Counted from the stretch's first letter, positions 10,545 to 23,032 are shown. The stretch is DNA of 64,000 nt from Sacculina carcini (GCA_916048095.2 OU696570.1:8374928-8438927); one strand, 5' to 3'. Program-made: numbers and translations. Notes: generated by a model from the sequence alone, not told the origin.

Positions 10545-12060
10545 GAGTGAACGGACCAACCCACGTTTCGTCCACAGGTTAAAACTGCCACACAATTCTG
10601 CCGCTCTCACACTCTTTCTACGCGCGCCACAGTGGCTGCATTCAAGTGGCGTGGCTAATGCGTGCGTGATGAGTAGGGCTGTCAAAAAAGTAACGTAAAA
10701 ATCAGAAAAAAGTAACTTCATTTTCGAGAAAAAGTAACCTAAAAATAACCTATGAGATTTAATGTTATTATTACTTTTGTATCGTTTTATCACATGTTTA
10801 TCACGCATTTGCTGATTAGTGCGCTATGTGAAATACACGGATTGTTTGTTGTTTGTTTTTGAACATATAAAGTAAGCTAATAACCAATAAAAAGGTAACC
10901 CAAAAATAACCTCCTTCAAAAAATGTCAATTTCTGTTTGCAGTTCTGAAGGAAGAGAATACACCAGTTCTTCTTTATTATCACCTTTCCGAGTTGGTACT
11001 ACTTTTCCACTCTCTCCGATCTGGTACCATTTTTACAACAAACAACCAAAAGTGACTTAACATAATTTAGCTAACATCGAAAAAAGGAGCATAACCATCA
11101 AAATATAATTTTAAGTGGAAAGCTCATACAAATGCGAAATACACTAATTGCAAATGTTAATATTTTTAGTAATGGTCGCAATAATGTTCTTTATATTTTT
11201 TCAATGAAACTTTTTATCAAATAGCACGTACTACAGTAGCGTAAACACTGCATGTGTGAATGCCCCCCGTCCTCCCATATGTCAAACGTGGGATAATGGC
11301 GCTATCTCACGCCCTGAAATTCACGTGCAAATTCCTGTTCAAGTAAATTGGTACTGTCAAGTGCTACAGTGCAGTATATGGTATAGAGAGCTCACACATC
11401 GTACTATACCACGCTCCAAACATCTCACGACACCCTCCGGTTCGTGGACATTTCCTAAAATGGAATTACACTATCCTGTGTAGCCAAAAACGTATAAATA
11501 TCGAGTAGCACGGATATTAAGATGAATATCAATTGCTAAATCCTAACAGCAGAAATGTTGACATTTCTTGATCTTCAGATCTAATATTCCATCTCTTTTC
11601 CTATTTTATCCTCATATATACCGTTTTTGTGCCTCTTATCTGCAAAAAGTCACCAAACTTCGTGGTAAACTTACCTAATAACAAGAAAAATAACAAAAGG
11701 TAACCTGACGATAAAAAAGTAACCTTAAAAGCAAAAAAAGTAACCTAACGATGAAAAAGTAACTTTTGGTAACCTAATAACTTTTTTAATAAGTATCGTA
11801 AACAACTTTTTCATACAGTTTTAGGTAGCTTATGAAAAAGTGACCTTTAGGTGAAAAAAGTAACTTTATTAACTTTTGACAGCCCTAGTGATGAGTCACG
11901 GTCGTTTTGTTCCACACTCAGTGGTTTTCAAACTTGGTGTATGTGGTCCAAATGTCCACACTCGTGATACGGCTCAGGCGGTGCTGTTTTTGACTAATTC
12001 CAGTGTTGAGCAGGAAATTGAGATTGAGTTGACTAAATTTGTGATTCCGCAAATTTGAAA
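10545..12060 (+). repeat. dispersed repeat C, split by a hAT MITE
   Basis: Outer parts 10545-10673 and 11888-12060 match, in reverse complement, the uninterrupted copy at 15598-15895. Shared landmarks are the CGCGCGCCACA segment, TGAGTCACGG, TTTTGTTCCACACTCAGTGG and GATTGAGTTGACTAAATTT. A further inverted scrap is at 12147-12190. The interruption is the element at 10674-11887. No product is recognised. Confidence 0.85.
10674..11887. mobile_element. non-autonomous hAT-type MITE with 8-bp target duplication
   Basis: A 1214-bp element with terminal inverted repeats TAGGGCTGTCAAAA and TTTTGACAGCCCTA, flanked on both sides by GTGATGAG (10666-10673 and 11888-11895). Subterminal regions are packed with AAAAAGTAACCT-type motifs in both orientations. 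There is no transposase. The repeat-C copy at 15598-15895 has the same target with one GTGATGAG (15770-15777, reversed), which is the empty site. Eight-bp duplications and this terminus fit the hAT superfamily. Confidence 0.9.
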
Positions 12061-12206
12061 TTTGTGAAATTTGTGAAACATATTTCTATAATACACTATT
12101 TGACATAATGACCTAATGACATTAACACAAAGTATATTCATATTAGCTCTTGAAAGGAATGACAAACTTAGTCAACTCAATCTCTAGTCGATTAAATGTG
12201 TGCGAC

Positions 12207-12345
12207 AATGTGCTCAACATCCCACAGCCCCTGTCAACCCAGCAGTAAATGGTACCAGATATCAGTCATGAGTTGTGCCATGCATTCTGGGGAGGTGGCC
12301 CTCTCTAATACGTCTTACGTCCTTGTGGCGCCATAGCGTGGAGAG
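12207..12345 (+). repeat. SINE 1, left part, interrupted by a hAT element
   Basis: Aligns with 55505-55636 in the complete SINE: CCCACAGCCCCTGT, CCAGATATCAGTCATG, GCATTCTGGGGAGGTGGCCC and GCGCCATAGCGTGGAGAG. The tRNA-like head is missing. The right half continues at 15354 after the 3-kb insertion. Confidence 0.9.
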
Positions 12346-12435
12346 TAGGGCTGGGCAGGAACCGGTTCCGGAACCGGTTCTGACGATTCTGCTACGTGGG
12401 TATTGGAACCGGGTCCGAGACTCGGAACCGGTTCT

Positions 12436-12690
12436 GGAACCGGGTCCACACGGATCCGAGTCCACACGGTTCCGATTCTCGGACCCGGGTCCACACGGAT
12501 CCGAGTCCACACGGTTTCGATTCTAGGACCCGGGTCCACACGGATCCGAGTCCACACGTTTCCGATTCTTGGACCCGGGTCCACACGGATCCGAGTCCAC
12601 ACGTTTCCGATTCTTGGACCCGGGTCCACACGGATCCGAGTCCACATGGTTCCGATTCTCGGATCCGGGTCCACACGGATCTTAGTATCA
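12436..12690. repeat. 45-bp minisatellite, array 3 (inside hAT)
   Basis: About 5.5 units of the same 45-bp motif as the array at 1808-2150, with a few substitutions (for example CACACGTTTCCG in two units). All six frames are open because the unit has no stop codon and is a multiple of three. Confidence 0.92.
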
Positions 12691-12949
12691 GGACTGACAG
12701 GAAAATGTTTGCGCATTGCGCACACACTACATGAACACTACGGTGCCTTTTAGAATTAACGCAAATATGAAATTGCGATGAATGCAGTTTTTCACGTGTA
12801 TTTAAAAAATGCGTATTATATTGTCTTTTTTTTCTGAAATACATGTACATTATTTGCAAGTAAGTCTGTGCGCGCAGAGTCATATTACACGAGGTATAAT
12901 ACTAAATTTAATACATATTATTTATTACGCTTATTTTATTAAATATATT

Positions 12950-13330
12950 ATTAATATATTATTTTTTGGCGTATGATTACTCGAATTTGATTAAATAACC
13001 GCATTTTCAGCTAATTTGAGCGAAAAAGTATCGCATGAATGTTGATACAACATTGTTCTAAATCTGCGTGAAAACTGCATCCTTTCCATGGTGACTTCAA
13101 TTACAATTCAACAATCAAACAAACAAACAAACAACAATAATTTTAAAATCAAAGGCAGCCAATTAAACGCTACACGATCGCAATTTCACGACAAAATGGA
13201 TGTTTCAACTTGACTTCCGGAAAAGGTTTTCTCATTGAATCCAATAAAATATACATTTTCGGAATCAGCATGAAAAAATGTATCTACCGCAACTTGGTAC
13301 TAGTTAAACTTTTGGAAAAGTAAAGAATCC
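12950..13330 (+). repeat. dispersed repeat B, copy in the complete hAT
   Basis: This copy runs to the family ending: CTACCGCAACTTGGTACTAG, then an AAAGTAAAGAATCCAC segment, and continues into a short CACA-rich stretch. It is the longer form of the copy truncated at 2740. Confidence 0.75.
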
Positions 13331-14029
13331 ACACATTCTAATGCACACAAGCATACATGACCGAAGCTGTGATCACGGCACATCGATCACATTTGACGTG
13401 TCGCCCACAAAGAATGTGAAAACCCATACAGGTGTGAACCAGGCGAGAAAGATGCCTGCTAAGTTTGTTTGTATCGAACGAAATGTGCGTGAAAATTCTG
13501 GATGGAAGTCAGATTGTGTGGACATTGATGAATCCTGTCATATTTGTGTAGAAACCGTGTTTTCACTCAGAATCTGTTATGACTGAAATCAGCAGGCTGC
13601 CTTGGTTGTACGCGGCTAAGGACAAATAATTTGTCAGTCAAACTGCCAGCGCCAACATCTCAACTAGTGTTTGAGCTGTTTAGTTGAATCTACTGAGGTC
13701 CACCGTGTACACTTGAGTGGTGAGTAAAATTTGATTTTGCTTCATTTCTATACATTATCATGCATAAATGTTTAATATTAGAAATTGTTTCTACTTATTA
13801 AAATGGCATTTTTATCAATTTCCCTCTTATTCTTTAGTTTCTATTTATTCTTGTAGTGCTCCAACATTAGTAGAATTGTTAGGCATTATACAGCTTCTAA
13901 ACGCGAGGTTTCATCTAAAACTGGGAGTATTTGTGAAAATAATGCACCGGCGTACGCAATATCAACTAACAGTGCACCGCAGCACATAAAGACTGCACCG
14001 ACGTAGGCCGAACGCTGTGACGTCACAAA

Positions 14030-14195
14030 TTCGTGAAACGGCCTTGTATCTAGGTGGCATTGCCACAGTGAACTCTCTCCAAGCTCTGCAATACCTGTCT
14101 ATCCGGCTCTTCAATCAACGACTGAGTCTTTTTACCTTTAACACAAGTTTCACAATCAGTCACAATTTTATCGGAAATCCGCTACAATGTCACTT
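14030..14195 (-). pseudogene. Copia integrase fragment inside the hAT element
   Basis: On the minus strand a frame reads DCETCVKGKKTQSLI and then LERVHC. This is the second half of the HHCC zinc-binding region and the start of the core in Ty1/Copia integrases. It is short and ends at a stop. It may come from the same family as the RT remnant at 4330-5095. Confidence 0.55.
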
Positions 14196-14499
14196 TCGTT
14201 TGTGCACCATATATGTATCACAATATGCTCTTTTATGTATGCAAAATTATCGTCCATCCGTTGCGACTAACTTGGCTGATTTCGGGTTAAATTCGACTTT
14301 CGCCCCATTTTTCGTTGCTGAATATATTGAATATATAGTTGGCTTCTATATTTCATACTTCTTCCCAAATGTAACATTATTTTAACCCGAGAATGCCCAT
14401 TATATCGCTAATATGGAATTGTTGTGAAATTGCCAATATGACTCGATATAGAACTATTCAAATTCATATTTTTCATATTTTCCATTTCACGTCTCCCGA

Positions 14500-14706
14500 G
14501 AAGTGAATCCATTATCATGGTGGAGGGACCGAGCGTTGTTACTGCCTCGACTACATGAAGTGGCGACAAAATATTTGTGCACACCGGCATCTTCCGTTCC
14601 ATCTGAACGTTTATTTTCAAAAGCCGATGAATGGATATCACACAGACGGAACAGTCTCAAAGAAGAAAACATAAATATAATTCTCTTTTTGAATAAATAT
14701 ATGTAA
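14500..14706 (+). pseudogene. hAT transposase dimerisation domain
   Basis: Roughly 67 open codons hold the hAT C-terminal signature: PLSWWRDRALLLPRLHEVA, then LCTPASSVPSERLFSKA, WISHRRNSL and NIILFLNKYM before the stop at 14704-14706. The W, the PSER-F-SKA block and the HRRN-L segment are the conserved dimerisation motifs. The upstream catalytic domain is degenerate. Its place between matching hAT termini supports the classification of the 12346-15353 element. Confidence 0.85.
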
Positions 14707-15353
14707 TATATACGCGTTTTGTGTATGTGTGTGTGAACGTGTGCGTTACGGAATAAGCGAACGTTTTCGGGCAATAGCCGAAATCAAATTATTGTTTGTT
14801 TGATATATTACGTAACAGGTGATACGCAAACATTGTTTATATTGGAAAGTACATTGACTATTTAGCACATTTTTGCAGCATTAGCCACATTATTGTGTCA
14901 GCATTGTATGCATTTTTCTGTTGTTAAATATAGAGATGTTAATGCCTTGTACATGTCTTCATTATATATTAAAGCTTTTCTTCAAATTACAGGGCCGTAG
15001 TCAAGAGTTATATGCCTCACTCACCCAAAAAAACAAAATGAGGATCCCCCACAAAAATGAAATTTATGAAATGTTGAATTTAATTTTGTGAGAATACCCA
15101 CTATAATGAAACTGATAGAACTTTGACTTTGAATAAAATTTTGAATTTACATAAACATTTGTTATTTTCCCAGTCACACGTTCATCTATGCCAACTCTCT
15201 TTTGTGTCTTCTCCCTTTGGGTGATCTCTAAACATTGTGTGGTACACTACCTATGCGCACAGAAAAAATATTTTCATCCAAGCGGAACCGGTTCCACTGC
15301 CCTACGGATCCGGAACCGTGAGTATCAATTTTCACGGTTCCTGCCCAGCCCTA

Positions 15354-15470
15354 GTGGAGAGGGTCGGTTCTGCGGTGGCAGCGAGCTGCAAGGGGCACGC
15401 CTGTGTGTTCATAAGCTTCGGCTTCTTCCCGTGTAGCAGCTTCCACTTAGGCATTTAACCTTTTAACCTT
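15354..15470 (+). repeat. SINE 1, right part after the hAT insertion
   Basis: Continues the SINE begun at 12207: GGTCGGTTCTGCGGTG, GGGGCACGCCTGTGTGT, CATAAGCTTCGGCTTCTTCC and the tail AACCTTTTAACCTTTAAC. Its 5' eight bases are the second GTGGAGAG target copy. Confidence 0.9.
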
Positions 15471-15597
15471 TAACGAGTTGGAATAATACTCATATACACA
15501 ATAATGCGCATATCAATGTGTTTACTCCTGAAGACGTATACGTGTATAGGTTGTAACTATACAGATCAGTGTAGTTTGCACTCATAGTATTAAACTC

Positions 15598-15895
15598 AGT
15601 ATATTAGCTCTTTAGCGGAATCATAAATTTAGTCAACTCAATCTCAATTTCCTGCTCAACACTGGAATTAGTCAAAAACAGCACCGCCTGAGCCGTATCA
15701 CGAGTGTGGACAATTCGACCACATACACCAAGTATGAAAACCACTGAGTGTGGAACAAAACCACCGTGACTCATCACGCACGCATCAGCCACGCCACTTG
15801 AAAGCAGCCAGTGTGGCGCGCGTAGAAAGAGTGTGAGAGCGGCAGAATTGTGTGGCAGTTTTAACCTGTGGACGAAACATGGGTCGGTCCGAGTG
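15598..15895 (-). repeat. dispersed repeat C, uninterrupted copy
   Basis: Reverse-complement counterpart of 10545-10673 plus 11888-12060, running through the point where the other copy is split by the MITE. It therefore shows the empty target site at 15770-15777. Confidence 0.9.
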
Positions 15896-15899
15896 AACT

Positions 15900-17790
15900 A
15901 CAACAGGGGTCTAATTGAAGGTTGTGCAAGGACTTGATGTAATTCTTCATACGAGCTCATACAGCTCATATAACTCACTACATTCAACCTGAATACAATC
16001 GAATGTTTATTAAGCAGCACTTGACTGCTCACCAATACACACACATACACGTCAATATTTGGAGCAGGATTGACAATACAAGAACAGGGCGAAACGTTAA
16101 AACACCCAATAAATGCGGAGGAACAGTAGGCATGACAGTCTAGCCAGCAAAGAAACACACGATTATGAAAATGTGTGCATGCAATAGAACCAACAGACTC
16201 GCAGAATTAGACTAACAACGACTTTGAAAACAAAATTGCACTGTTGAATACCGCACGTTCACAATTACACAAACACACATATATAGACAGGAAAATTACA
16301 AGAAAAGCTCGCACACATACATAACATATTGTGGTGAAGTAGAAATCACAATACACAGCGACTCTATATCCGACGCAAGTATGTGTGTGTGTATGTTTGT
16401 GTGTGTGTGTGTGTCTGTGTGTTCATGCACACATGTATGCATGAGTATGTGTGCGCCATTATGTCCTTGTGCGTTCGAAATACAAGCACCGTACGAAGTA
16501 CATGGCAAGGTCAGAAATCAGTAGTGGATTACAGCACACACACATATACACAAATGCATACGCACACTAACACAGACACGTATATTTGAGCTCGTTTTGG
16601 CCGGAGGGAATGCCTACATTAACCATATTGATCGCCAGCGGTCGACGATGACGTAAACGATGTGAAATAAACGTCAAGAGCCGTCAAATGTAACCAAATA
16701 GCCTCCAATACAAATATGGACATATTTGAAAGTATTGAACAAGTGGGCGATGTATTGAGCGAATGGGCGATGGGAGAAACAGCAACGCAATACAAACCAA
16801 AAACAAGTGCACACACAAACTGTTGATGTTGCTGAATTTCCATAAATAAAATGATCCAAGCAAAAATCTCATTTCAAAACAAAACTGCTGATCAGAAGTA
16901 TACTCACTCACAATGCTCAGTAGATGAGGATTGACACAAAAACATGACCAAACAATCAAAGGACAAAAGTGGAGTTTTACATGACAACGAAAACAGCATG
17001 CCGTAAATTTCCTGGGCAATAAGCGCCCTTCGATATTACACGTATGCATTGTTGGGGTGCGAAACCAGAGATAATGAGTCCCTTACACAACACACTTAGA
17101 TAATTAGATCCCACTTAAATCGACAGTTAGATTTAGACAAGTAAACTATTGTCTCAACTGGAAATGTTACACTTGCTAAATGTGAGAGGACGCGATAGTT
17201 ACAATGCCTATATGGAATCACAATGAAAACACTTGCTTTCAAATTTGACAACTCACATAACAGCCAGACAGTAACGCAGACAGTTGCAGAACTGCACCTG
17301 TCTCGCGAGATATCCGTGATTATTAGTGATAAATAAATAGTAGAATTTCAAGGTATTTCTATAGTGGAACAAACACCTTGAAAATAAATTAAGGATTTTC
17401 CCATACTCAGCATAATTAGATAACACACAATACAATTTAAACACTAACACACACACTGGCAGAAAACGACACATCATGTGGGTGCGTATCATTTGATGTA
17501 TCACACGGCGGCTGACAATAGACTCGTAACAAATCTATAGCTGCTCCTCTGTGAGCGAGCGACAAAGCGACTCACACCCACGAATAAATGCACAACTGAA
17601 AATACCAGTAGAGCACAGTCAGCAATGTTGCGCAATTTCCCCCGTAGCAAAATCAAGCTTGACGCGCTTGTGTCGGTTGAGTAAAAACGGAATCTACGCC
17701 TGAAATATTGCACGATGAATGCCGACCGCCATTTATGAGTTTGAGTTATGAATATGAATTATGAATATGAATTTTTATGAATATTAATTC
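15900..17790. other. gene-free region
   Basis: Several short ORFs on the minus strand show no family resemblance. There is a TG-rich stretch at 16381-16420. I saw no convincing coding pattern or splice-consistent exon set. Confidence 0.5.
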
Positions 17791-17803
17791 CATTTTATGA
17801 ATT

Positions 17804-17833
17804 CCTCCGCACAACGGGCGGGTTTTAATGCTA

Positions 17834-17892
<59 letters not shown>
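17804..17892. repeat. dispersed motif joined to a (TA)n microsatellite
   Basis: CCGCACAACGGGCGGGTTTT followed by AATGCTAG leads straight into about 29 TA units (17835-17892). The motif is the reverse complement of the one at 4262-4305. Confidence 0.8.
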
Positions 17893-17895
<3 letters not shown>

Positions 17896-18761
17896 GACCA
17901 AAAAGCAAGCGCTTTCAAGCAATCTGCACACTAGCGGTTGAAGATCAACTAATAGCGATGAATGATCATTGATCGTACATGGGTAACTTTTCACGCAAGT
18001 TCGATACAACGTTTTACCATAGACGCCACAAAGGCGTACCAACAGGCACCACCACTCTGATGGTCTAATATCACTCGAAGCTTGATAGTAGCCAACACAT
18101 GATCGGGGCATGACGAGTTGTCGCACACTGTGAAAACTGGCAGGCTTGACGTACACACGCATATCCACACACACTCACAAACACACACACACACAGACAC
18201 ATACAGACAGTACAGTATTATGTGTATACTGCGCTACGCAGATACGCAAAATCCACCAAAACATACATCTATTTATCTATCTATATAAGACAACCTCTCA
18301 TTGTCTGTGAGCTAAGCAAATTGCATTTATTGCACATCCATCAAAATATATAATGAGGCTATTCATTACAATATAAACATGTAAACACTCACACATGCGT
18401 ACGTACACACATATATCTCGTATGTTTATCTATACATGAATTCATGTATTGTGTGCGTGTGTGTGTGTATTTTAAAAACCTACTCGTTCACTCAGGTCAT
18501 CTGATGATTCTCATATCTTGGTGGAACCCCCTATTCCTTCTAGATATTGTCACTATAATCATTATTTATCTATCTTAGGCTACCGTATTTAAAATAAGCT
18601 CTCTCCCTCAGTATGTTCTATCAATTATCTCCCCCTTTTCAAAAATAAATAAGATTTTTTGGTCAAGTCTTATTACGCTTTAGATAATATTGTTTATATT
18701 AGCGATGAGTATAAGGCTGATTTTTCTCTCTGCTCTCTCTCTCTCCATCCTTCACTTCGTT

Positions 18762-18822
18762 TGTGTGTGTGTGTGTGTATGTGTGTGTGTGTGTGTGTAT
18801 GTGTGTGTGTGTGTGTGTATGC
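18762..18822. repeat. (TG)n microsatellite
   Basis: TG dinucleotides with occasional TATG interruptions. A short GGGCACTATATAAATACC block follows at 18849, a form common at the 3' ends of LINEs and SINEs. Confidence 0.9.
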
Positions 18823-18902
18823 GGCGCCATAAAGACCCTCCAGGTGTAGGGCACTATATAAATACCTACCTAATGCAATGTGTGTGTATGTAAGCATGTA
18901 TG

Positions 18903-19310
18903 TGCATTAGGTTGGGTCGATTTTTGAATTAATGTTAGTGTCAAGTTGCGACAGATGCAGTTTTTTGCGTAGATTTCGAAAATATTTATTATATTGCGAT
19001 TATTTCAATAACTTTTTCCGGAAATGAATTTAAAAATTGAGTTTTTTTCAAGAAATTCAGAGTGCGCGTAGGGTGATTTACACCAGGTCAAATATTTAAC
19101 CAAATATTAATTCGATTATTCCTTGGCACACAATAGGTGAACTTTTTCATGTATATTCCGAAAATATTTATTATATTGACACTATTACAATAACGTCTTC
19201 CTGAATTGTATTTGAAAAATGCACTTTTTTTCGTGTCAATTATGGATTCGATTAATTTTTGGTGTTCGAAAGGTACAGTGTTTTACGTAGATTCCGAAAA
19301 TGTATACATG
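18903..19310 (-). repeat. dispersed repeat B, minus-strand copy
   Basis: In reverse complement it shares the ending CGCAACTTGACACTAA...AATCGACCCA with 22560-22885. As in that copy, the end is followed by CACA/TG-type simple sequence. Confidence 0.65.
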
Positions 19311-19979
19311 ATGGCAAAATGTTGAGGGTTCAAAAAATTACGAGTTTTTCAATGTCCCGAGGATTTCTATAAGACCATCAGATCCAGATGATCCTCAAGC
19401 ATTGGTGCAGCTCTTGCTTCCTGATATCAGACACCTACAATAGTCAGAAGTAACCATTTATAACATTTAGTTTCGCACGTGCCAATTAGATAGATCAGAA
19501 CCAAGGGTTGAAAATACCTCAGAAAATAAAGGTGAGGATTCAATTTGAAATCTGACATGCATTCGTGCGGATGGAAATTTGGATGAATAAACAGTGACTT
19601 TAGAAGAAACGCGGTTTCTATATCAATTGTCTTTTACATCAAATGTTTCCTGAACAAAGAAATGTATCCTGATGTTCTTCAGTAGGAGGTTTAGTGTTGA
19701 TAATGTTCGTGTTGTTCCCTTGGATGACACAGCGATGAGTACTGGTAACAAAGGAGGAATGGTGGTAAAACTAAGGAGGAATGGAGATGCAAAAGAAACG
19801 TTTTTTTGGATGCGTTTTTGTGTGCATTTTTATTTATAGAATTAGCCCCAATTGTCATTGGATGTTGGATTTTAGTACATAGAAATGAGCTAATTGATGC
19901 TTTGTACATCTTTACGTGTCATATTTCAAAGATAATTTGACAATAGTATAAAGAACAAACATATTTATCAATACATATT

Positions 19980-20995
19980 CCAGGAGAATCTTTGAAAGTG
20001 CATCCGGGTCCGGTGGTTTAGGTTTTTTTCATTGAGAAAACCCATGTTTTTTTAAAGATGGTTTTAATTATGTGGATATTTGAAATTATTTGTCAGCAGA
20101 ACAAAACAAATTCATTGAGTAATCATGTGTTTTTTATATAAAGAAACCATGGTTTTATATATGTAAAAATGCAATGATGTTTTTAAAACTCGATTTAAAT
20201 TCGTATTATTAATGTACAGATTCAGAAAATGTTGACAGCAGAACAAGACAAGTAAATTGGTTGGTCAAGTGTTTTTTGACAAACGTTTATTTAAACAAAC
20301 GCTTTTGTAATGTAACAATGCATTCCAAGAGTCTCTACGGAAGATAGATTTGATTGATGTACGTTCAAAAACCTTTTGTATATCAAGTAGCCTGCTGGTA
20401 TAAGCGGCTCGTTAAACCACTTAATTTAACCTGTTTTTTTAAACCATGTTTTTTTCAAAATCTACCTTTTTGAAAGACGGGTTTCGCAGATGTAGACATT
20501 TTGAGAAAAAAATTGGCGGCAGATCAAGGAAAGTTGAACCAAATTAATTGTTTTTTTAATAATAACCTGTTTTTAGAACTGGTTTTATGGATGATGATTT
20601 CTTTGATGTAGTTACTTGTGTTCAAATACCTTTTTGTACATTAAATATATTTCCTCAGTCGTTTTTTCCCTACAGGAAAGTATTGCCCGTTTTTCTGGTC
20701 AGGATTGCCAATTTGAATAATGCGACCCGCTATTATTCGTAGCCTCATTAGGGACATTTGTGTATATATTTGTAGTCTTTGTGTGAATATTTGCAGTGTT
20801 TCTAATTTTATATTTGCAAATAATTGATATGTTGAATGAAATGATGAAAGTTATTTTAATCAACATAGTTCATTTCTGGGAGGAAAAAGGTAATGTGTAA
20901 AAAAATAATAAAAATTATGCCACCTGTTGTTGTTTTATAAAAACAGTTTCAGTTTTTAGCAGAAAAAACAGTTCTCAAACCCTGCTTTCTTACAC
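19980..20995. repeat. degenerate relative of the CAGGGTTTG MITE
   Basis: Repeated AAACCATGTTTTTTT-type blocks and a right end TCTCAAACCCTGC resemble the element at 45256-46087. A matching left terminus was not found, so it is probably truncated or decayed. Confidence 0.5.
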
Positions 20996-20999
20996 AATG

Positions 21000-22555
21000 A
21001 TTAACTCAATAATTGAATACAAAGCTGTACTGTACATAGAAGTGCCGTACAATACCGTGCAACAATGATATTAGGACTTTCAGACACATTATAAAAAATT
21101 TATTGTGCATATTTAATGATAATTCAATTTGATAGGCCCACTAATAGCATACATAACTTATATGTTGATAACAAATAATTCATTTAACATCCCAAATATA
21201 TCATTTCCATTATTTGAATTCTTTGTATGACTCTTCGAAAAACCCCAAAAAGAACGTGTTTTTGGTCGAGGTTTTTTGGGGGAAAAACGATTTTTAGAGG
21301 TCGCATCTCTAGGTATAACTGGAGAAGTTTGTAGGTAGGATATTACATACAATCATCAGTGCTCTCCATCAAACAAAACTGCTACTAAGAGCTCTTTAAG
21401 AAGATTGATGGTGCAATAACTGGTTCAAGAAGCGTGAACGTACCTGGACAAGAGAGCGGTGAACACTGGCAGGAAGCAAAGAATGGTGACTGAAATGGAG
21501 AAACCTATAGAAACTTAAACTTATTACACGCAATCGGTTATGCTGTCATCAAAAAGAACTATGGCTCATAAGCTTTGAGAAGAACAATGGCTCAACAAGA
21601 AGTATGTTGGCAGACAGAGAACAACAAGGATTTTCGAAAGATCTTCTCACCATCAGGATGGTGTGGGTGTAATTCTGTCATTATTTTGCTCTTCGTCTTC
21701 ACAACTTCAATCAGTATATTACATGTATCATTACTACAATTTATCGGCTAAGTGACGATTCTCAAACGATACATCCTTCGAATTCACACATGTATCACAC
21801 TAAGATTTGTTCAGCATTGCTGAAGATAATTTTAGGTCCTCATTGTCATCATATTTCTGTCTATTGTATGGATATATAACTTGTGAAAGATATTTAAAAC
21901 ATCATAAAAATATTCCTCCAATCAATAGAAATGATGAAATATAGTCGGTTAGAAAGACATCGTGCACCTGAGAGGACCAAAACCACCAACAAACAATCAC
22001 GAACAAACATGTCAAGAAGGAAGAAATCACGTCTACGTACGAAAATAATATCAAACTACTTGATATTGCCGTTTTCCCTCTAACTCACAAAGCGCAGAGA
22101 AGTGGTCAGATAGTGACAGTCATCACTTAGCGTGTGTGGGTACAACACTCGTCATCGGTACATTCTTGTCAAAATGTGTTCGAAAGATATTCGTCCTGGT
22201 TTTGTGTAAAAGTGTGATCATAGTGAAAAAGAGTATTTGTTTTATACTTGATTCTGTTGTTTATGAAGTCGCTCGTTTATATCGCCAGTCGTTCTGTAGT
22301 TTATGTAGTATATGTTATATGACATGTTATGTTATATGTATGTTATATATCGTATATTTTATATATATACGAGAATGTGTGTGATGAAACCACCACAAAA
22401 AGAACAAAGTGATTTCAGATTTAATTCGTAATTGTATTGCTAATGTGAAAACGGTAAAATTGTGATGTATTAGCAGCACTTTACCATAAATATTGCAAGA
22501 AAAACGAAAATCCGACCAAAACAGTCCTAATAATAAACTAATACACGACTGGAAT
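21000..22555. other. gene-free region
   Basis: No coding signal or element recognised. A short GGTCGAGGTTTTTTGGGGG stretch near 21265 and scattered AT-rich sequence are all that stand out. Confidence 0.5.
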
Positions 22556-22559
22556 TTTA

Positions 22560-23032
22560 CTAAAAAGCCGCATTTCAGCTGATTTTCACAAGAAAATCAT
22601 TAGATTAATTTCGATAAAAAAGTTTTGAAATCTACAAGCAAAACTGCATCTTTTACAAGCTGACTTGAATTAGGATTCAAAAATTATAATAAAATCCAAG
22701 CAGCTAATTAAACGCTACGCGCGCGCAATTTACTGAAAAGAATTGAATATTCAACTTGATTTCCGGGAAATGTTTTCCAATAAATTGCAATACAACGTAT
22801 ATATTCGGAATAAGCATGAAAAACTGCATCTACCGCAACTTGACACTAGTTGAATTTTCGAAGAAAAAGTTAAGAATCGACCCATGTGTATGTGTGTGTG
22901 TGTGCAGGTGTGTGTATGTGTGTGTACGTGTGCATGTGTATGTATGTGTATGTATGTATGAGTGTGTATGTGTATGAATGTGTGTATGTATGTGTATGTG
23001 TATGTGGGTTTGTATGTGTATGTGTGTGTCTC
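22560..23032 (+). repeat. dispersed repeat B with a trailing TG microsatellite
   Basis: The repeat-B body (22560-22885) ends with an AAGAATCGACCCATG segment and runs straight into about 145 bp of TGTGTATG-type repeat (22886-23032). The TG ORFs here are artefacts. Confidence 0.75.

Larger units (their letters stand above)
12346..15353 (+). mobile_element. complete hAT-type element, 3008 bp, in a SINE
   Basis: Ends are TAGGGCTGGGCAGGAACCG and its inverted copy at 15335-15353. The 8-bp target GTGGAGAG occurs on both sides (12338-12345 and 15354-15361), and the intact SINE at 55629-55636 has it once. In order it holds a 45-bp minisatellite (12436-12690), repeat B (12950-13330), a Copia integrase scrap (14030-14195, minus) and a hAT transposase C-terminal dimerisation domain (14500-14706). 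The transposase body is not open, so the element is not autonomous. A truncated copy lies at 1730-2740. Confidence 0.9.

Noticed and set aside
12262..12883. ORFs of 80-163 codons on both strands
   Set aside because: Same minisatellite artefact in the second hAT copy.
16619..17049. Minus-strand ORFs of 60-121 codons
   Set aside because: No family resemblance, no splice-consistent neighbours, composition like the AT-rich spacer.
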